Positions 42,220-51,224 of a DNA stretch of 64,000 bases are shown here, piece by piece. Made by a program: the position numbers and the translations under genes. Position 1 is the stretch's first letter. The number at the start of each line of letters is the position of its first letter. The stretch spans positions 1 through 64,000 of the forward strand of contig BPIE01000001.1 in NCBI GenBank assembly GCA_026003935.1. Direction: 5' to 3'. This stretch comes from Tepidiforma sp. Lineage in GTDB: Bacteria; Chloroflexota; Dehalococcoidia; Tepidiformales; Tepidiformaceae. The notes below the pieces were generated by a model. It did no database searches. It saw nothing but the letters and a program-made list of their open reading frames with translations, and had not been told where the DNA came from.

Positions 42220-43534
42220 GTGCCGCCTCCCGTTCCCACGCAAGCGTGCCTTCGAAAATGACTGCGCGGACCACGCCCTTCAACTCCCTGCCCGCAAGCG
42301 GGGTGTTCTTGCCCTTCGAGGCCCAGCGCTCCGGGTCGACGATGGTCGCTGTGCGCGGGTCGAGCACCACAACGTCCCGTGCGACGCCCGGCTCGAGCGT
42401 GCCGATGCCGGGGACCCTCTGGGCGAGTCCGAAGCAGCGGACAGGGGCCGTCGTGAGCGCCTCGACCATCCTTTCGAGGCGAAGCTCACCCCGGTAGACC
42501 AGCGTGAGTAGCGTCGAGACCGCGGATTCAAAGCAGCTAATGCCGAACGCCGCCGCCTCGAACTCCACCAGCTTTTCTTCGATGGCGTGAGGGGCGTGGT
42601 CCGTTGCGATGGCGTCGATGAGCCCCGCGTTGAGCGCGGCCAGCAGGGCGCGGCGGTCGGTCTCGGTCCGGAGCGGGGGATTGATTTTCGCGCTGGTGTC
42701 GTAGGCTGGTTCATCGCCCGTCCCGGCCACGGCATCCTCGGTCAGGAAGAGGTGGCTGGGCGTGACTTCGCAGGTTACGGGAAGCCCCCGCCTCCGGGCC
42801 TCGGCCACCAGCTCGACCCCGCGTTCGGTGGTCACGTGGGCGATGTGCAGCCGACCGCCGGTGGCTGCTGCGAGTTCGATGTTGCGGGCGATTGCAGCGG
42901 CTTCCGCTGCGGAAGGTTGGCCGCTGAGTCCGAGCCGCTCGCTGACCGCGCCTTCGTTCATGGCGCCGCCGGCGTGCATTTCGGGGGAGTCGCAGTGCTC
43001 CGAGACCGGCAGGCCGAGCGCGCCGGCCAGCGCCAGCGCGTTTCGCATCAGACGAGGGTCGGCCACAGGGCTCCCGTCGTCGCTGAAAGCCACGACTCCG
43101 CCGGCTGCGAGTTCGGCCAGCTCGGCCAGCTCCTTTCCCTCGCGGCCCCGTGTAATGCACCCGATGGGCAGCACGCGGACGAGGGCTTCACGGGCATAGA
43201 TGTCCCGGATGCTCTCGAGCACGGGGCCGCAATCTGGAGCCGGCCGCGTATTGGGCATCGCGCAGACCGTTGTAAATCCCCCGCGCAGGGCGGCGGTGGT
43301 TTCCGTACGCACTGTCCCTTTCTGTTCGTAGCCCGGCTCCCGCAGGTGTGCGTGCAGGTCGACGAACCCGGGCGCGACGACACAGTCGGCGGCCTCGATG
43401 ATGCGCGCTCCCGCAGGGTTGATTCCCTCGCGAATCTCCGCGACGACGCCATCCGCCACGAGCACATCGGCAGTCATGTCGAGGCTGCGGGAGGGGTCGA
43501 GCACGCGCCCGCCGCGGATGAGGATGCGCTCCAT
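42212..43534 (-). CDS. pyrC: Dihydroorotase
   Basis: Zinc amidohydrolase that closes carbamoyl aspartate to dihydroorotate. DLHAHLREPGYEQKGTV is the metal-binding HxH region, with AIATDHAPHAIEEK and INPPLRTE later. Class I length (440 aa). ATG 43534 overlaps the pyrB stop (TGATG); a GTG one codon earlier is also possible. Confidence 0.95.
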   Translation of the reverse strand: MERILIRGGRVLDPSRSLDMTADVLVADGVVAEIREGINPAGARIIEAADCVVAPGFVDLHAHLREPGYEQKGTVRTETTAALRGGFTTVCAMPNTRPAPDCGPVLESIRDIYAREALVRVLPIGCITRGREGKELAELAELAAGGVVAFSDDGSPVADPRLMRNALALAGALGLPVSEHCDSPEMHAGGAMNEGAVSERLGLSGQPSAAEAAAIARNIELAAATGGRLHIAHVTTERGVELVAEARRRGLPVTCEVTPSHLFLTEDAVAGTGDEPAYDTSAKINPPLRTETDRRALLAALNAGLIDAIATDHAPHAIEEKLVEFEAAAFGISCFESAVSTLLTLVYRGELRLERMVEALTTAPVRCFGLAQRVPGIGTLEPGVARDVVVLDPRTATIVDPERWASKGKNTPLAGRELKGVVRAVIFEGTLAWEREAAHV

Positions 43535-44514
43535 CACGTTCGGCTCCTTGCAGCAATGAGGTAGAGCAGGGCCATCCGCACGGCTACGCCGTTTGCGACC
43601 TGCTCCTCCACGAGCGATTGTGCGCCGTGCGCGACATCCGGGGAGACTTCGATGCCTTCGTTCATCGGGCCGGGGTGCATCAGCAATGCCCCCTGTCGTG
43701 CCCGCGCCAGCCGCGCCGCATTGATTTGGTAGTTCGCAATGTATTCACGAATGGAGGGAATCAATCCCCGCTGCTGACGTTCCTTTTGCATCCGCAAGGC
43801 CATCACGACGTCAGCTCCCTCGATAGCCGAATCGAGGTCCGTGCTGATGCTGCAGGCTCGGCCGTCGACCGAGGGCACGAAGCTCCTCGGCAGGAGCGTC
43901 GCAGGACCGCAGAAGACCACATCTGCGCCGTAGCGGAGCAGCGTCCAGGCGTTCGAGCGGGCCACGCGGGAGTGCAGGACGTCTCCCACGATGACGACCT
44001 TCCGCCCCTCGAGTGAGCCGAGGCGTTCGACCATCGTGTAGAGGTCGAGCAGTGCCTGCGTAGGGTGGGCGTGTGTTCCGTCGCCGCCGTTAACGATCGA
44101 TGCTGCAGTGTGCCGTGCGGCGAGGTATGGCGCCCCGGACCGGCTGTGGCGCATGACGATGATGTCCGCGCCGATGGCTTCCAGCGTCCGGACGGTGTCG
44201 ATCAGCGTTTCCCCCTTCTCGACCGACGACCCGCTGGCAGTCAGGTTGACGACATCAGCCCCAAGGGCCTTTGCGGCGACTTCGAAGCTTGCTCGAGTCC
44301 GTGTGCTCTGCTCGTAGAAGAGCGTCGCGACTGTGACCCCGCGCAGCGTCGACACCTTCGAGACCGGCCTCGACCGCACTTCGCGCATGCCACGGGCTGT
44401 TTCAAGCACGAGGTCGATTTCGGCGCGTGTGAGCGTGTCGGTGTCGAGCAGGTCCTTCCGGGTCCAGGTTGCGCCCGGGGCCGAGTCCGCGGGGGAGGCT
44501 GCGGTGTCAAGCAC
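43534..44514 (-). CDS. pyrB: Aspartate carbamoyltransferase catalytic subunit
   Basis: Condenses carbamoyl phosphate and aspartate. The carbamoyl-phosphate loop STRTRASFE, the site [17 protein letters not shown] and [17 protein letters not shown] are clear. GTG 44514 has a GGGGGCGG site and overlaps the pyrR stop; an ATG at 44547 lies deeper in pyrR and is less likely. 326 residues, intact. No pyrI regulatory subunit is seen, as usual in operons controlled by PyrR. Confidence 0.94.
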   Translation of the reverse strand: MLDTAASPADSAPGATWTRKDLLDTDTLTRAEIDLVLETARGMREVRSRPVSKVSTLRGVTVATLFYEQSTRTRASFEVAAKALGADVVNLTASGSSVEKGETLIDTVRTLEAIGADIIVMRHSRSGAPYLAARHTAASIVNGGDGTHAHPTQALLDLYTMVERLGSLEGRKVVIVGDVLHSRVARSNAWTLLRYGADVVFCGPATLLPRSFVPSVDGRACSISTDLDSAIEGADVVMALRMQKERQQRGLIPSIREYIANYQINAARLARARQGALLMHPGPMNEGIEVSPDVAHGAQSLVEEQVANGVAVRMALLYLIAARSRT

Positions 44515-45055
44515 TGTCCGCCCCCTCACCGTAGACGTATACAGCATCTTCCCCGTCCGTTTCGCTCAGCCGGACGCGCACCCGCTGGACCAGCGCCGTC
44601 GGAATGTTCTTGCCAACGAAATCCGGGCGAATCGGGAGTTCGCGGTGCCCCCGGTCAACGAGGACGCAAAGCCGGACGCGGGCAGGCCTGCCGAAGTCGA
44701 GCAGGGCATCAAGCGCGGCCCGCACCGAGCGGCCGGTGAAGAGTACGTCATCGATGAGAACGACGGTCTTGCCGTCGATGGATACCGGAATGTTCGAAGG
44801 ACGGACGGGAGGCGGTGCTCCCCGCCGTGCCACGTCGTCGCGATACAGGCCGATATCGAGTGAGCCGACGGGAACCTCGACGCCTTCGAACTCTCGGATG
44901 GCGGAGGCGAGGCGGCGAGCCAGAGGGTAGCCCCGCGAGAGAAGCCCCACGAGCACGAGGCCGTCGGTGCCCCGGTTGCTCTCGACGATTTCGTGGCCAA
45001 GCCGGCGGATGGTACGGGCGATCTCTTCCGGCCCGAGATAGCGCGCGCCACTCAC
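44507..45055 (-). CDS. pyrR: PyrR bifunctional regulator/uracil phosphoribosyltransferase
   Basis: RNA-binding attenuator of pyrimidine operons with UPRTase fold. The PRPP loop reads [23 protein letters not shown] 45055 ([16 protein letters not shown]) follows GGGGGAGG 8 bases upstream; the open frame to 45091 is leader. The matching RNA hairpin sits upstream, so the operon is very likely autoregulated by UMP-bound PyrR. Confidence 0.93.
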   Translation of the reverse strand: MSGARYLGPEEIARTIRRLGHEIVESNRGTDGLVLVGLLSRGYPLARRLASAIREFEGVEVPVGSLDIGLYRDDVARRGAPPPVRPSNIPVSIDGKTVVLIDDVLFTGRSVRAALDALLDFGRPARVRLCVLVDRGHRELPIRPDFVGKNIPTALVQRVRVRLSETDGEDAVYVYGEGADSA

Positions 45056-45131
45056 GAAAAACGCCTCCCCCGGACCGCGGAGAAGGCGCACAGGTGTCTC
45101 GTCACAAGGCCGGTCATGCCGGCACCTCCTC

Positions 45132-45160
45132 CCTTAGCGGCCTCACGGGACCGCCTTAAA
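45132..45160 (-). promoter_or_regulatory. PyrR-binding RNA hairpin in the pyr leader
   Basis: The minus strand reads TTTAAGG then GCGGTCCCGTGAGGCCGC (45137-45154) then TAAGGGAGG. This keeps the loop pattern TCCnGnGAGG of known PyrR sites, in a GCGG/CCGC stem. No clear terminator hairpin with a T tract follows before pyrR. An AGGAGG lies just downstream of the hairpin, which might favour translational or leader-peptide control; attenuation is not excluded. Confidence 0.8.
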
Positions 45161-45171
45161 GGGTTTCCCCA

Positions 45172-45200
45172 AGGATACTGCCCGGAAGAATTCTGTTCCA
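45172..45200 (-). promoter_or_regulatory. Promoter of the pyr operon
   Basis: On the minus strand: -35 TGGAAC (45200-45195), 17-base spacer, -10 TATCCT (45177-45172). It would start transcription just before the PyrR hairpin. Confidence 0.6.
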
Positions 45201-45285
45201 GCCCCGGCCGCATGACCCTCTCCCGGGCGGGGCGTATACTCGAAGCTGCCGCGTCAGCCACATATCACCCACTCGGGAGCATTCA

Positions 45286-45894
45286 GTGTCGTCATCTCCC
45301 GGTGCCGATCAGGCGCGAGAGTCTGACGTTCGCGACCGCATCTTCGCGAGCGCGCTCCGGCATTTCTCCCAGAAGGGGTACGCAGCTACCTCGCTGCGGG
45401 AGGTTTCTGAAGATGCAGGCACCACCAAGCCGATGATTTATTACTACTTCGGCTCGAAGGAGGGCCTGTACGCGGGAATCATCCGCCAGATCCTCGAGGA
45501 GATGGCTGAGACCATCCGCGCCCACCTTCCCGCCGAGGCGCCCGTCGCGGCCCAGGTCCTCGCGTACTGTGAGCGCTACCTCGACTACTTCCTCCAGCAG
45601 GAGGAGATCATCGCGCTGGTGCTCCGCGAGGTCTTCGGCCTGGGCGGCGTCCCCATGGCCGAGTTCTCCCAGGCGCTCGGCGAGCGCGTGCGTCTGCCGC
45701 TCGATGAAATTCTCGCCCGCGGTATGGCAGCCGGCGAACTGCGGCCGGATTCGGTCCCGAACTGCGCCACTGCCATCACGGGCATTCTTAACATGTTCAT
45801 CCTCGCCCACGTCTTCGGCGGTGCCCCCATCGACCGCGATACCCCGCTACGCCAGATTCGCTATTACATCGCGGGGCTGGCCTGCCAGTCCTGA
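45286..45894 (+). CDS. TetR/AcrR-family transcriptional regulator
   Basis: 202 residues. The N-terminal HTH is IFASALRHFSQKGYAATSLREV followed by AGTTKPMIYYYFGSKEGLYA. The ligand domain is the usual length. GTG 45286 follows GGGAGC. It is divergent from the pyr operon but has no obvious link to it. Ligand unknown. Confidence 0.9.
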   Translation: MSSSPGADQARESDVRDRIFASALRHFSQKGYAATSLREVSEDAGTTKPMIYYYFGSKEGLYAGIIRQILEEMAETIRAHLPAEAPVAAQVLAYCERYLDYFLQQEEIIALVLREVFGLGGVPMAEFSQALGERVRLPLDEILARGMAAGELRPDSVPNCATAITGILNMFILAHVFGGAPIDRDTPLRQIRYYIAGLACQS

Positions 45895-45967
45895 TTAGGC
45901 CGCCTGCAGCTATCGGCCCTCATCTTTTGGCACGGACTGCCGTCTTATCTCCTTAGGGAGGCATTCG

Positions 45968-46369
45968 ATGGCTGAGTCTCGCCTGGTCGACTACTACTCC
46001 ATCCTCAACCTGCCCCCGAAGGCGGACCTCGCCGGCATCGAAGCTGCCTATGCACGCCTGTCTGACGACCTGATGCGCCAGTCGCAATACGACGAGTCTG
46101 CCCGGGAGGCCATGCAGCGCCTCAACGAGGCCTACGCCGTCCTCTCGAGGCCGGAACTCCGCCGGGAATACGACCGGGCATTCTTCCGCGCCGAGCTGGA
46201 ACGGCTCGAGCGGGAGGCGCGCGCGGAGCAGCGGCGCCGGGCGCTCGCCAGCAATATCCTGGTCGGGGCGCTTGGGCTGGTCGTGGCCGTCCAGGCCGGG
46301 GCTCTACTCTATCTCGGGTGGGAGAACGCGACCGGGCTCTTCCAGGCGATTCTCGACTGGCTCATGTAG
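45968..46369 (+). CDS. J-domain-like membrane protein lacking the HPD motif
   Basis: 133 residues. DYYSILNLPPKADLAGIEAAY and EAMQRLNEAYAVLSRPELRR match helices I, III and IV of a DnaJ domain. The loop where HPD should be reads SDDLMRQSQYD, so Hsp70 stimulation is doubtful. A charged linker precedes one C-terminal transmembrane helix (LVGALGLVVAVQAGALLYLG). A ribosome site (TTAGGGAGG) precedes ATG 45968. Confidence 0.75.
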   Translation: MAESRLVDYYSILNLPPKADLAGIEAAYARLSDDLMRQSQYDESAREAMQRLNEAYAVLSRPELRREYDRAFFRAELERLEREARAEQRRRALASNILVGALGLVVAVQAGALLYLGWENATGLFQAILDWLM

Positions 46370-46379
46370 GCTCGCCCGT

Positions 46380-47741
46380 TCACCCTGCAGCCTCCCCGCT
46401 TCCCCGCTGGTCGAGGAGCCGCGCCTGCTCTTCGGCGTACGGCGTGATGGTGTCGAACATGTTCACCCGGCTGTCGAGGCGCTTCTGGAGCCCGCTCATC
46501 AGGCCGAGGACGCGGAAAATGAGCAGGATGTCTCCGGGAATCTCTGTAACCGGGTTCGCGTTCAGGATGCGCGCCAATCGCTCGTTCACCTCCGGCATCA
46601 CATCGGCATCGATGTAGGGCTTCTGTTCGGGGCCGGCAGCTTCGAAGAATGACCGGCCCAGGGCGATGAGCGACTCCGGGTCATCTGATTTGGTCTTGAA
46701 GCCAATCGCACGGAACGCCGCGACCATCTCGGCTTCGTCCTGGCGGAGCATGGCGACCACGAGCCGCGCGTAATTCAGCCGGAAATCCTCGGGGAGCTCT
46801 TTCGAGAGGCCGAAATCCAGGAAAACAACAACCGGACCCGGGAGCACGAGCAAGTTCCCCGGGTGCGGGTCGGCGTGGAAGTAGCCGTGGACAAGGATTT
46901 GCTCGCAATAGGCCTCCGTCATCACGAGCGCCACCTGATTGGGGTCGATGCCCTGCGCCAGCAGTGATGGGATGTCCGAAATCTTGGTCCCGTCGATGAA
47001 TTCGGTGGTCAACACCCGCCGCGCGGTGTGCTCCCAGTACACCCGGGGGATGCGGATATCCCGGCGGTGCGCAAGGTCGCGCGCGACGCGCTCGGAGCTT
47101 CGCCCTTCGAGCTCAAAGTCGAGCTCCCGCGGAATCTGGCGGTTGAGCTCGTTCATGATCACCCGGAAATCAAAGTTCGGCTCGATGCGGGCGAGGATGC
47201 GGACCAGGATGGAGATGTTGCGAAGGTCAGTCTCGAGTACGCGGTCGATGCCGGGGTACTGGACCTTCACCGCTACGTCGTGTCCATCTTTGGTGCGTGC
47301 TCGGTGCACCTGCGCCAGGGAGGCAGATGCGATTGGGTTGCGGCTGAATTCGGCAAAGATGGCGTCCGGGTGAGCGCCCAGTTCACGGCGCACCTGCTCG
47401 GCCACCTCGCGAAATGGGCGCGCAGGAACACGATCCTGCAGGCGGCTGAGGACGCTGATGTACTCTGGCGGCGCGACGTCCGCCCTGCTCGAAATGAACT
47501 GGCAGGTCTTGATGAGCAGACCTTCCATCCGCGTGGCGAGGCCGTAGATACGCCTGGCGGCGGCGAGGTGGGCATTCGACAGGCGGCGCGCCTGCTCGGC
47601 CGGGTCCTTCGAGGGGAACTTCTGCAACCGCTTGTAGCTCAGGTAGATGACGACAAACGTCCACCCTACGTCGAGGAAGCGCCGGATGCGCTGGGGCCAT
47701 GGCAGTGGGCGGGCACCCGTGAGCGTCTCAGCCATCCCCAA
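46380..47741 (-). CDS. AarF/ABC1/UbiB-family atypical kinase
   Basis: 453 residues with motifs of the UbiB group: SASLAQVHRA (alanine-rich loop), the lysine in VAVKVQYPG, HADPHPGNLL (catalytic loop) and VVVFLDFGLSKE (metal site). The N-terminal KxGQ motif of the family reads KTCQFISSRADVAP here. Family members support quinone or lipid metabolism at the membrane. The start may be ATG 47741 or 47735. Confidence 0.9.
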   Translation of the reverse strand: MGMAETLTGARPLPWPQRIRRFLDVGWTFVVIYLSYKRLQKFPSKDPAEQARRLSNAHLAAARRIYGLATRMEGLLIKTCQFISSRADVAPPEYISVLSRLQDRVPARPFREVAEQVRRELGAHPDAIFAEFSRNPIASASLAQVHRARTKDGHDVAVKVQYPGIDRVLETDLRNISILVRILARIEPNFDFRVIMNELNRQIPRELDFELEGRSSERVARDLAHRRDIRIPRVYWEHTARRVLTTEFIDGTKISDIPSLLAQGIDPNQVALVMTEAYCEQILVHGYFHADPHPGNLLVLPGPVVVFLDFGLSKELPEDFRLNYARLVVAMLRQDEAEMVAAFRAIGFKTKSDDPESLIALGRSFFEAAGPEQKPYIDADVMPEVNERLARILNANPVTEIPGDILLIFRVLGLMSGLQKRLDSRVNMFDTITPYAEEQARLLDQRGSGEAAG

Positions 47742-47772
47742 TTACCCTAGCAGGGTTCCGGGCAGGACAACG

Positions 47773-47800
47773 AAAGGCCGCCCACGCTCGGGCGGCCTTT
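47773..47800 (-). terminator. Intrinsic terminator
   Basis: AAAGGCCGCCC (47773-47783) pairs with GGGCGGCCTTT (47790-47800) across a 6-base loop. It lies 25 bases after the stop of the minus-strand gene at 47825 and ends in TTTCGTT on that strand. Confidence 0.8.
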
Positions 47801-47824
47801 CGCGGACGTTTGCGAGTCGGGCGT

Positions 47825-48136
47825 TCAGGCTTTCAGCGAGATGCCGTCGACCTTCCACGAGCCGGCTACGTCCTTCCAGCGCGTGGCAATGGTCCGCGAA
47901 CCGGCATCGGACGACATCACGATGTCGACGAGGTGGTCGTCCCCCTCCTGCCCCTGAACCTCCACGGACACCGTGGGGGCACTGGTGGGCTGAGGTCCGC
48001 CCGCCGCCTGCATCTGCGCCTGGAGCGCCATAGCCTGGCTCATGCCGTTGGGAGTGAAGGCCATCATCAGGCCCGCGATGTTCTGGTTGACCAAGTCCTT
48101 TGCGAACTGCTCGGCCGCTTCCTTGAGATCCGCCAT
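47825..48136 (-). CDS. Small hypothetical protein
   Basis: 103 residues. An N-terminal helix (ADLKEAAEQFAKDLVNQNIA) and a beta-rich C-terminal half (TVSVEVQGQEGDDHLVDIVM, TRWKDVAGSWKVDGI) resemble the shape of NTF2-like or lipid-binding folds, but no family is recognised. ATG 48136 has AAGGAG upstream. Confidence 0.7.
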   Translation of the reverse strand: MADLKEAAEQFAKDLVNQNIAGLMMAFTPNGMSQAMALQAQMQAAGGPQPTSAPTVSVEVQGQEGDDHLVDIVMSSDAGSRTIATRWKDVAGSWKVDGISLKA

Positions 48137-48228
48137 TCACATACTCCTTGTTTCCCGGCCGGTAGGTTTCGAGGCTGCCGGGAACGCTAAGCGTAGGGAA
48201 ACCGGACCGCGTGTCAAGCGCGATTCGT

Positions 48229-49029
48229 TCACGAACCGGGTCCGGCGGGGAAGAGCGGTCGGAACTGGTGGAGCAGGTCCGGACCCTGCCGCAGATGGTG
48301 CCCGCCATCAGCGGCGATCACCATGCCGGTAATCCAGCCCCCCTCTTCGCTGAGGAGGAAGGCCACAGCTTCGGCGATGTCCTTGGTCGTCCCGAGACGC
48401 CCGAGCGGCATCCGCCGCAGGTATTCGGCGACGGTCTCCTCGTTGGCGACGAGCCCCGCGGCCAGGTCCGTCGGCACGAGCCCGGGGGCGACGGCGTTGA
48501 CGCGGATGCCGTACTCGCCGAGGTCGTCCGCCGCGCAGCGCGTGAGCATGTTGAGCCCGGACTTCGCAACGCAGTAGGCCGTCATCCAGCGGTGTGTGTG
48601 AGTACCGGCAATCGAACTGATGTTGACGATGCTGCCTCCACCGGACGCCGCCATCAGGCGTGACTCGTGCTGCATTACCCGGTAGACACCGGTGAGGTTC
48701 GTCTCGAGCACACGCGTGAACTCTGAGACGGGCCCGTTCATGACATTGCCGACGGTGCCGGTGCCGGCGGCATTTACCGCGAGGTCGAGGCGCCCATACC
48801 GCTCGCGCAGCTGTTCAAAGGCGGCCTCGACGGAGGCGTCGCTCATGACGTCGCAGACGACGTAATCGGCGGCGGGCCCCAGCCGGGCAGCCGCGTCGCG
48901 CAATACACCCTCACGCCGGCCGGCGATGACGACGTGGCCTCCGCCCGCGACGATGGCCTCCGCGCAGGCGAACCCGATGCCGGTGCCGCCGCCGGTAACG
49001 AATCCCACTTTGCCTTCGAATCGGCTCAC
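48229..49029 (-). CDS. Short-chain dehydrogenase/reductase
   Basis: 266 residues. Cofactor motif VTGGGTGIG, NAAGTG, catalytic Ser in NISSIAGTH and YCVAK (YxxxK). R14/R38-type residues (AGRREG) suggest NADPH or NADH use typical of 3-oxoacyl reductase-like SDRs. Substrate unknown. Confidence 0.92.
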   Translation of the reverse strand: MSRFEGKVGFVTGGGTGIGFACAEAIVAGGGHVVIAGRREGVLRDAAARLGPAADYVVCDVMSDASVEAAFEQLRERYGRLDLAVNAAGTGTVGNVMNGPVSEFTRVLETNLTGVYRVMQHESRLMAASGGGSIVNISSIAGTHTHRWMTAYCVAKSGLNMLTRCAADDLGEYGIRVNAVAPGLVPTDLAAGLVANEETVAEYLRRMPLGRLGTTKDIAEAVAFLLSEEGGWITGMVIAADGGHHLRQGPDLLHQFRPLFPAGPGS

Positions 49030-49040
49030 TTCCGGTCCCC

Positions 49041-49607
49041 TCAGTACTTGCGGCTGTCCCAGGTGATGTCGCCGACGCCGGCTAGCTTCGCCTGGTAGCG
49101 TGCCGCCACGAACAGCAGGTCCGAGAGCCGGTTCAGGTACGGGATAACATGCGGCCCGACCGCTTCCTCCCGTGAGAGGGCAACCACGGCGCGTTCCGCC
49201 CGTCGGCAGACCGTCCGGGCGACGTGAAGCTGGGCGGCTGCGAGGTCGCCGCCGGGCAGGATGAAGCTGGTGAGCGGTTCGAGCTCCTCATTCCATTCAT
49301 CGATCCAGCGCTCCAGCTGCTCCACGTGCCGGAGTTCGATGCGCGGCACGGGCAGCCGCTCCTTGTCCTCCTCAAGGATGCAAAGGTCGGACCCCAGGTT
49401 GAAGAGGACCTGCTGGATGACACGGAAACGCTCGCGGAGCGAGTCGTTCAGCCCCGAAGCGATGACCACGCCGATGACGCTGTTGAGCTCATCGACGGTG
49501 CCATAGGCGTCGATGCGCAGGCTCTCCTTCGGAACCCGCTGTCCGCCCCCGAGGGCGGTGGTGCCGGTGTCGCCGGCCCTGGTGTACACACGGTTGATGC
49601 GGACCAT
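49041..49607 (-). CDS. Cob(I)alamin adenosyltransferase (PduO type)
   Basis: 188 residues. VYTRAGDTGTTALGGGQRVP is the ATP-binding start and DAYGTVDELNSVIG the dimer motif; RTVCRRAERAVVALSREE and NRLSDLLFVAARY complete the bundle. It makes adenosylcobalamin. ATG 49607 is the family start; the open extension to 49754 is not similar. Confidence 0.93.
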   Translation of the reverse strand: MVRINRVYTRAGDTGTTALGGGQRVPKESLRIDAYGTVDELNSVIGVVIASGLNDSLRERFRVIQQVLFNLGSDLCILEEDKERLPVPRIELRHVEQLERWIDEWNEELEPLTSFILPGGDLAAAQLHVARTVCRRAERAVVALSREEAVGPHVIPYLNRLSDLLFVAARYQAKLAGVGDITWDSRKY

Positions 49608-49691
49608 GGCTTCCTTCACGCGTAATGAGCTTTCGCGGAGCCGCGGTCGAAGCGAGAATGAGCAGCGAAACGCTCCAGCGGGAGAGTCCCG

Positions 49692-49931
49692 ATGTCGAAT
49701 CCCGAGCCGCAGCGCTGCATCCGCTGCCATGCAGTCTACACGTCGGCACCGCACATCATGGCCGGCCGAAAGTACTGCTGCGCGAGCTGTTCGGTCGGTT
49801 CAGCCTGTGAACACCAGGGAATTCGCCGGCCGGTGGAGGTGCGGCGGTTCGACACGATGTTCGAGCCGTTCCGGCGGGTGGCTCACTCTGCCACGCCATA
49901 TGAATCCGACGTCGAGCCGCGAACGGCGTAA
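49692..49931 (+). CDS. Small metallothionein-like cysteine protein
   Basis: 79 residues. Cys/His ligands C9, C12, H13, H21, C29, C30, C33, C39 and H41 in CIRCH and RKYCCASCSVGSACEH. The YCC..C..G..CEH spacing recalls bacterial SmtA-like metallothioneins, but fewer cysteines are present. A GGGAGAG site lies upstream. Function unproven. Confidence 0.55.
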   Translation: MSNPEPQRCIRCHAVYTSAPHIMAGRKYCCASCSVGSACEHQGIRRPVEVRRFDTMFEPFRRVAHSATPYESDVEPRTA

Positions 49932-49959
49932 CGTTCTCCGACAGGACGTCTCTGCATAA

Positions 49960-49985
49960 CAAAGCGTGCGAATTTTTACGCTTTG
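49960..49985. terminator. Hairpin, possible terminator
   Basis: CAAAGCGT (49960-49967) and ACGCTTTG (49978-49985) form an 8-bp stem with a 10-base loop, 28 bases after the stop of the metallothionein-like gene. The rest of the roughly 250 bases to the tRNA holds nothing recognised. Confidence 0.35.
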
Positions 49986-50184
49986 GTTTGCCATAACTCG
50001 GTCACGTCGAGAGCTGCGCCCCGTACAGTTGCCGCCCGAGGGGGCCGGTGCCGAACCCGGCCCGGTGCTCGACCCGCCAGCCTGGTTGGCTGCAGGACAA
50101 CGCGCGCCCGCCAGCGCGGGATTTCCTGCGCGGCACCGGCCCTCGCTCGTTGAGCCGGGCTCAGCCCGCCGCCGGGAGGGGTGG

Positions 50185-50265
50185 TGCCGGGGGCGGGATT
50201 CGAACCCACATGCCTCTCGGCCGCCGGGTTTAAGCCGGCTGCGTCTGCCATTCCGCCACCCCGGC
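50185..50265 (-). tRNA. tRNA-Leu (UAA)
   Basis: Class II tRNA: acceptor GCCGGGG/CCCCGGC, anticodon stem GCCGG/CCGGC around CTTAAAC giving TAA, long variable arm, T-loop TTCGAAT, and CCA encoded at 50182-50184. Confidence 0.96.
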
Positions 50266-50267
50266 GC

Positions 50268-50687
50268 CTAGGTTGCGGCTGCGGCACACCTGCGGCACAC
50301 GCCGTACAGCTCCACCGCGTGCCCCTCGAGTGCGAACCCGTGTGCCCGCGCCTGTTCCTGGATCCTCGCGTCGAGCTCGAGGTCGCTGAACTCCGTGAAT
50401 TGCCCGCACGACCGGCACACCAGGTGGTGGTGATGCCCTCCCTCGCTCAGCTGATACCGGACACTGCCATCTTCGAGCGGCACCCGGCAGAGGAGGTCCA
50501 GTTCATGCAGCAGTTTGACTGTCCTGAACACCGTGGCGCGGCCGACATGCGGCAGCGCCTCGAGCAGTTCTTCGACGGTGAACGGCGAGCGGGCGGCCTC
50601 GATTGCCTGGAGCACCGACCTCCTGGGGGCTGTTGAGCGAAACCCGATGGTCTCGAGCCGGGCATTCGCGAGGTCGGTAAAGCTCAC
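50268..50687 (-). CDS. Fur-family metal or peroxide-responsive repressor
   Basis: 139 residues from GTG 50687 (VSFTDLANARLETIGFRSTA). Winged helix FTVEELLEALPHVGRATVFR and metal sites GHHHHLVCRSCGQFTEFSD and VCRRC (structural zinc). The family includes Fur, Zur and PerR; which of these it is cannot be decided from sequence. It reads towards the tRNA-Leu and ends 3 bases before it. Confidence 0.9.
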   Translation of the reverse strand: MSFTDLANARLETIGFRSTAPRRSVLQAIEAARSPFTVEELLEALPHVGRATVFRTVKLLHELDLLCRVPLEDGSVRYQLSEGGHHHHLVCRSCGQFTEFSDLELDARIQEQARAHGFALEGHAVELYGVCRRCAAAAT

Positions 50688-50771
50688 GTGACAATCGTAG
50701 CAAAGCGGTCTCCCGAGGCTCCACGCCTGAACATGCCAATCCGATACCACTACGGAGAGGTAGACAGCCAG

Positions 50772-51224
50772 ATGACTCAAGCATTCCCCGACGGACCGGC
50801 TCAGTGCGTCATCTTCCGTACAGGGGGCACCCGGCAGGCGCTTCCGATCGATGTCGTGCGTGAAATCCTCGTCCCTGGCGACCTCACGCCGGCGCCAGGT
50901 TCGCCCCCGGAAGTGCTTGGCCTAACGCAGGTACGGGGTCAGGCGCTGCCGGTCATCGACCTTGCGAAGCGGCTCGGGCTCGCCGCGGCACCAATCGGAC
51001 CCGAACGCAGGCTGGTGGTTGCGGCGTGGGAAGGCCAGGCTGTGGCGTTGCTTGTCGATGGCGTCGACGAGGTCACGACCGTGTATCCCGACGACTTCGA
51101 GGTCGTCCGGGTCCCGGGCCGCGGAGGGTGCCCGGTGTTGAAGCGGGGGGAGTCGCTCGTTGGCTGGCTCGAGGTCTCGGAGCTGATTCAAGGCGGCTAC
51201 GAAGCCGGTCGAGCTGCCGCCTGA
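50772..51224 (+). CDS. CheW-like domain protein
   Basis: 150 residues from ATG 50772. ALPIDVVREILVPGDLTPAP, GLTQVRGQALPVIDLAKRLG and VDGVDEVTTVYPDDFEVV match CheW, the adaptor that links receptors to CheA. No other chemotaxis gene is in the window. Earlier ATGs (50733, 50688) run into the Fur promoter region and are less likely. It overlaps the next gene's end by 28 bases. Confidence 0.85.
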   Translation: MTQAFPDGPAQCVIFRTGGTRQALPIDVVREILVPGDLTPAPGSPPEVLGLTQVRGQALPVIDLAKRLGLAAAPIGPERRLVVAAWEGQAVALLVDGVDEVTTVYPDDFEVVRVPGRGGCPVLKRGESLVGWLEVSELIQGGYEAGRAAA

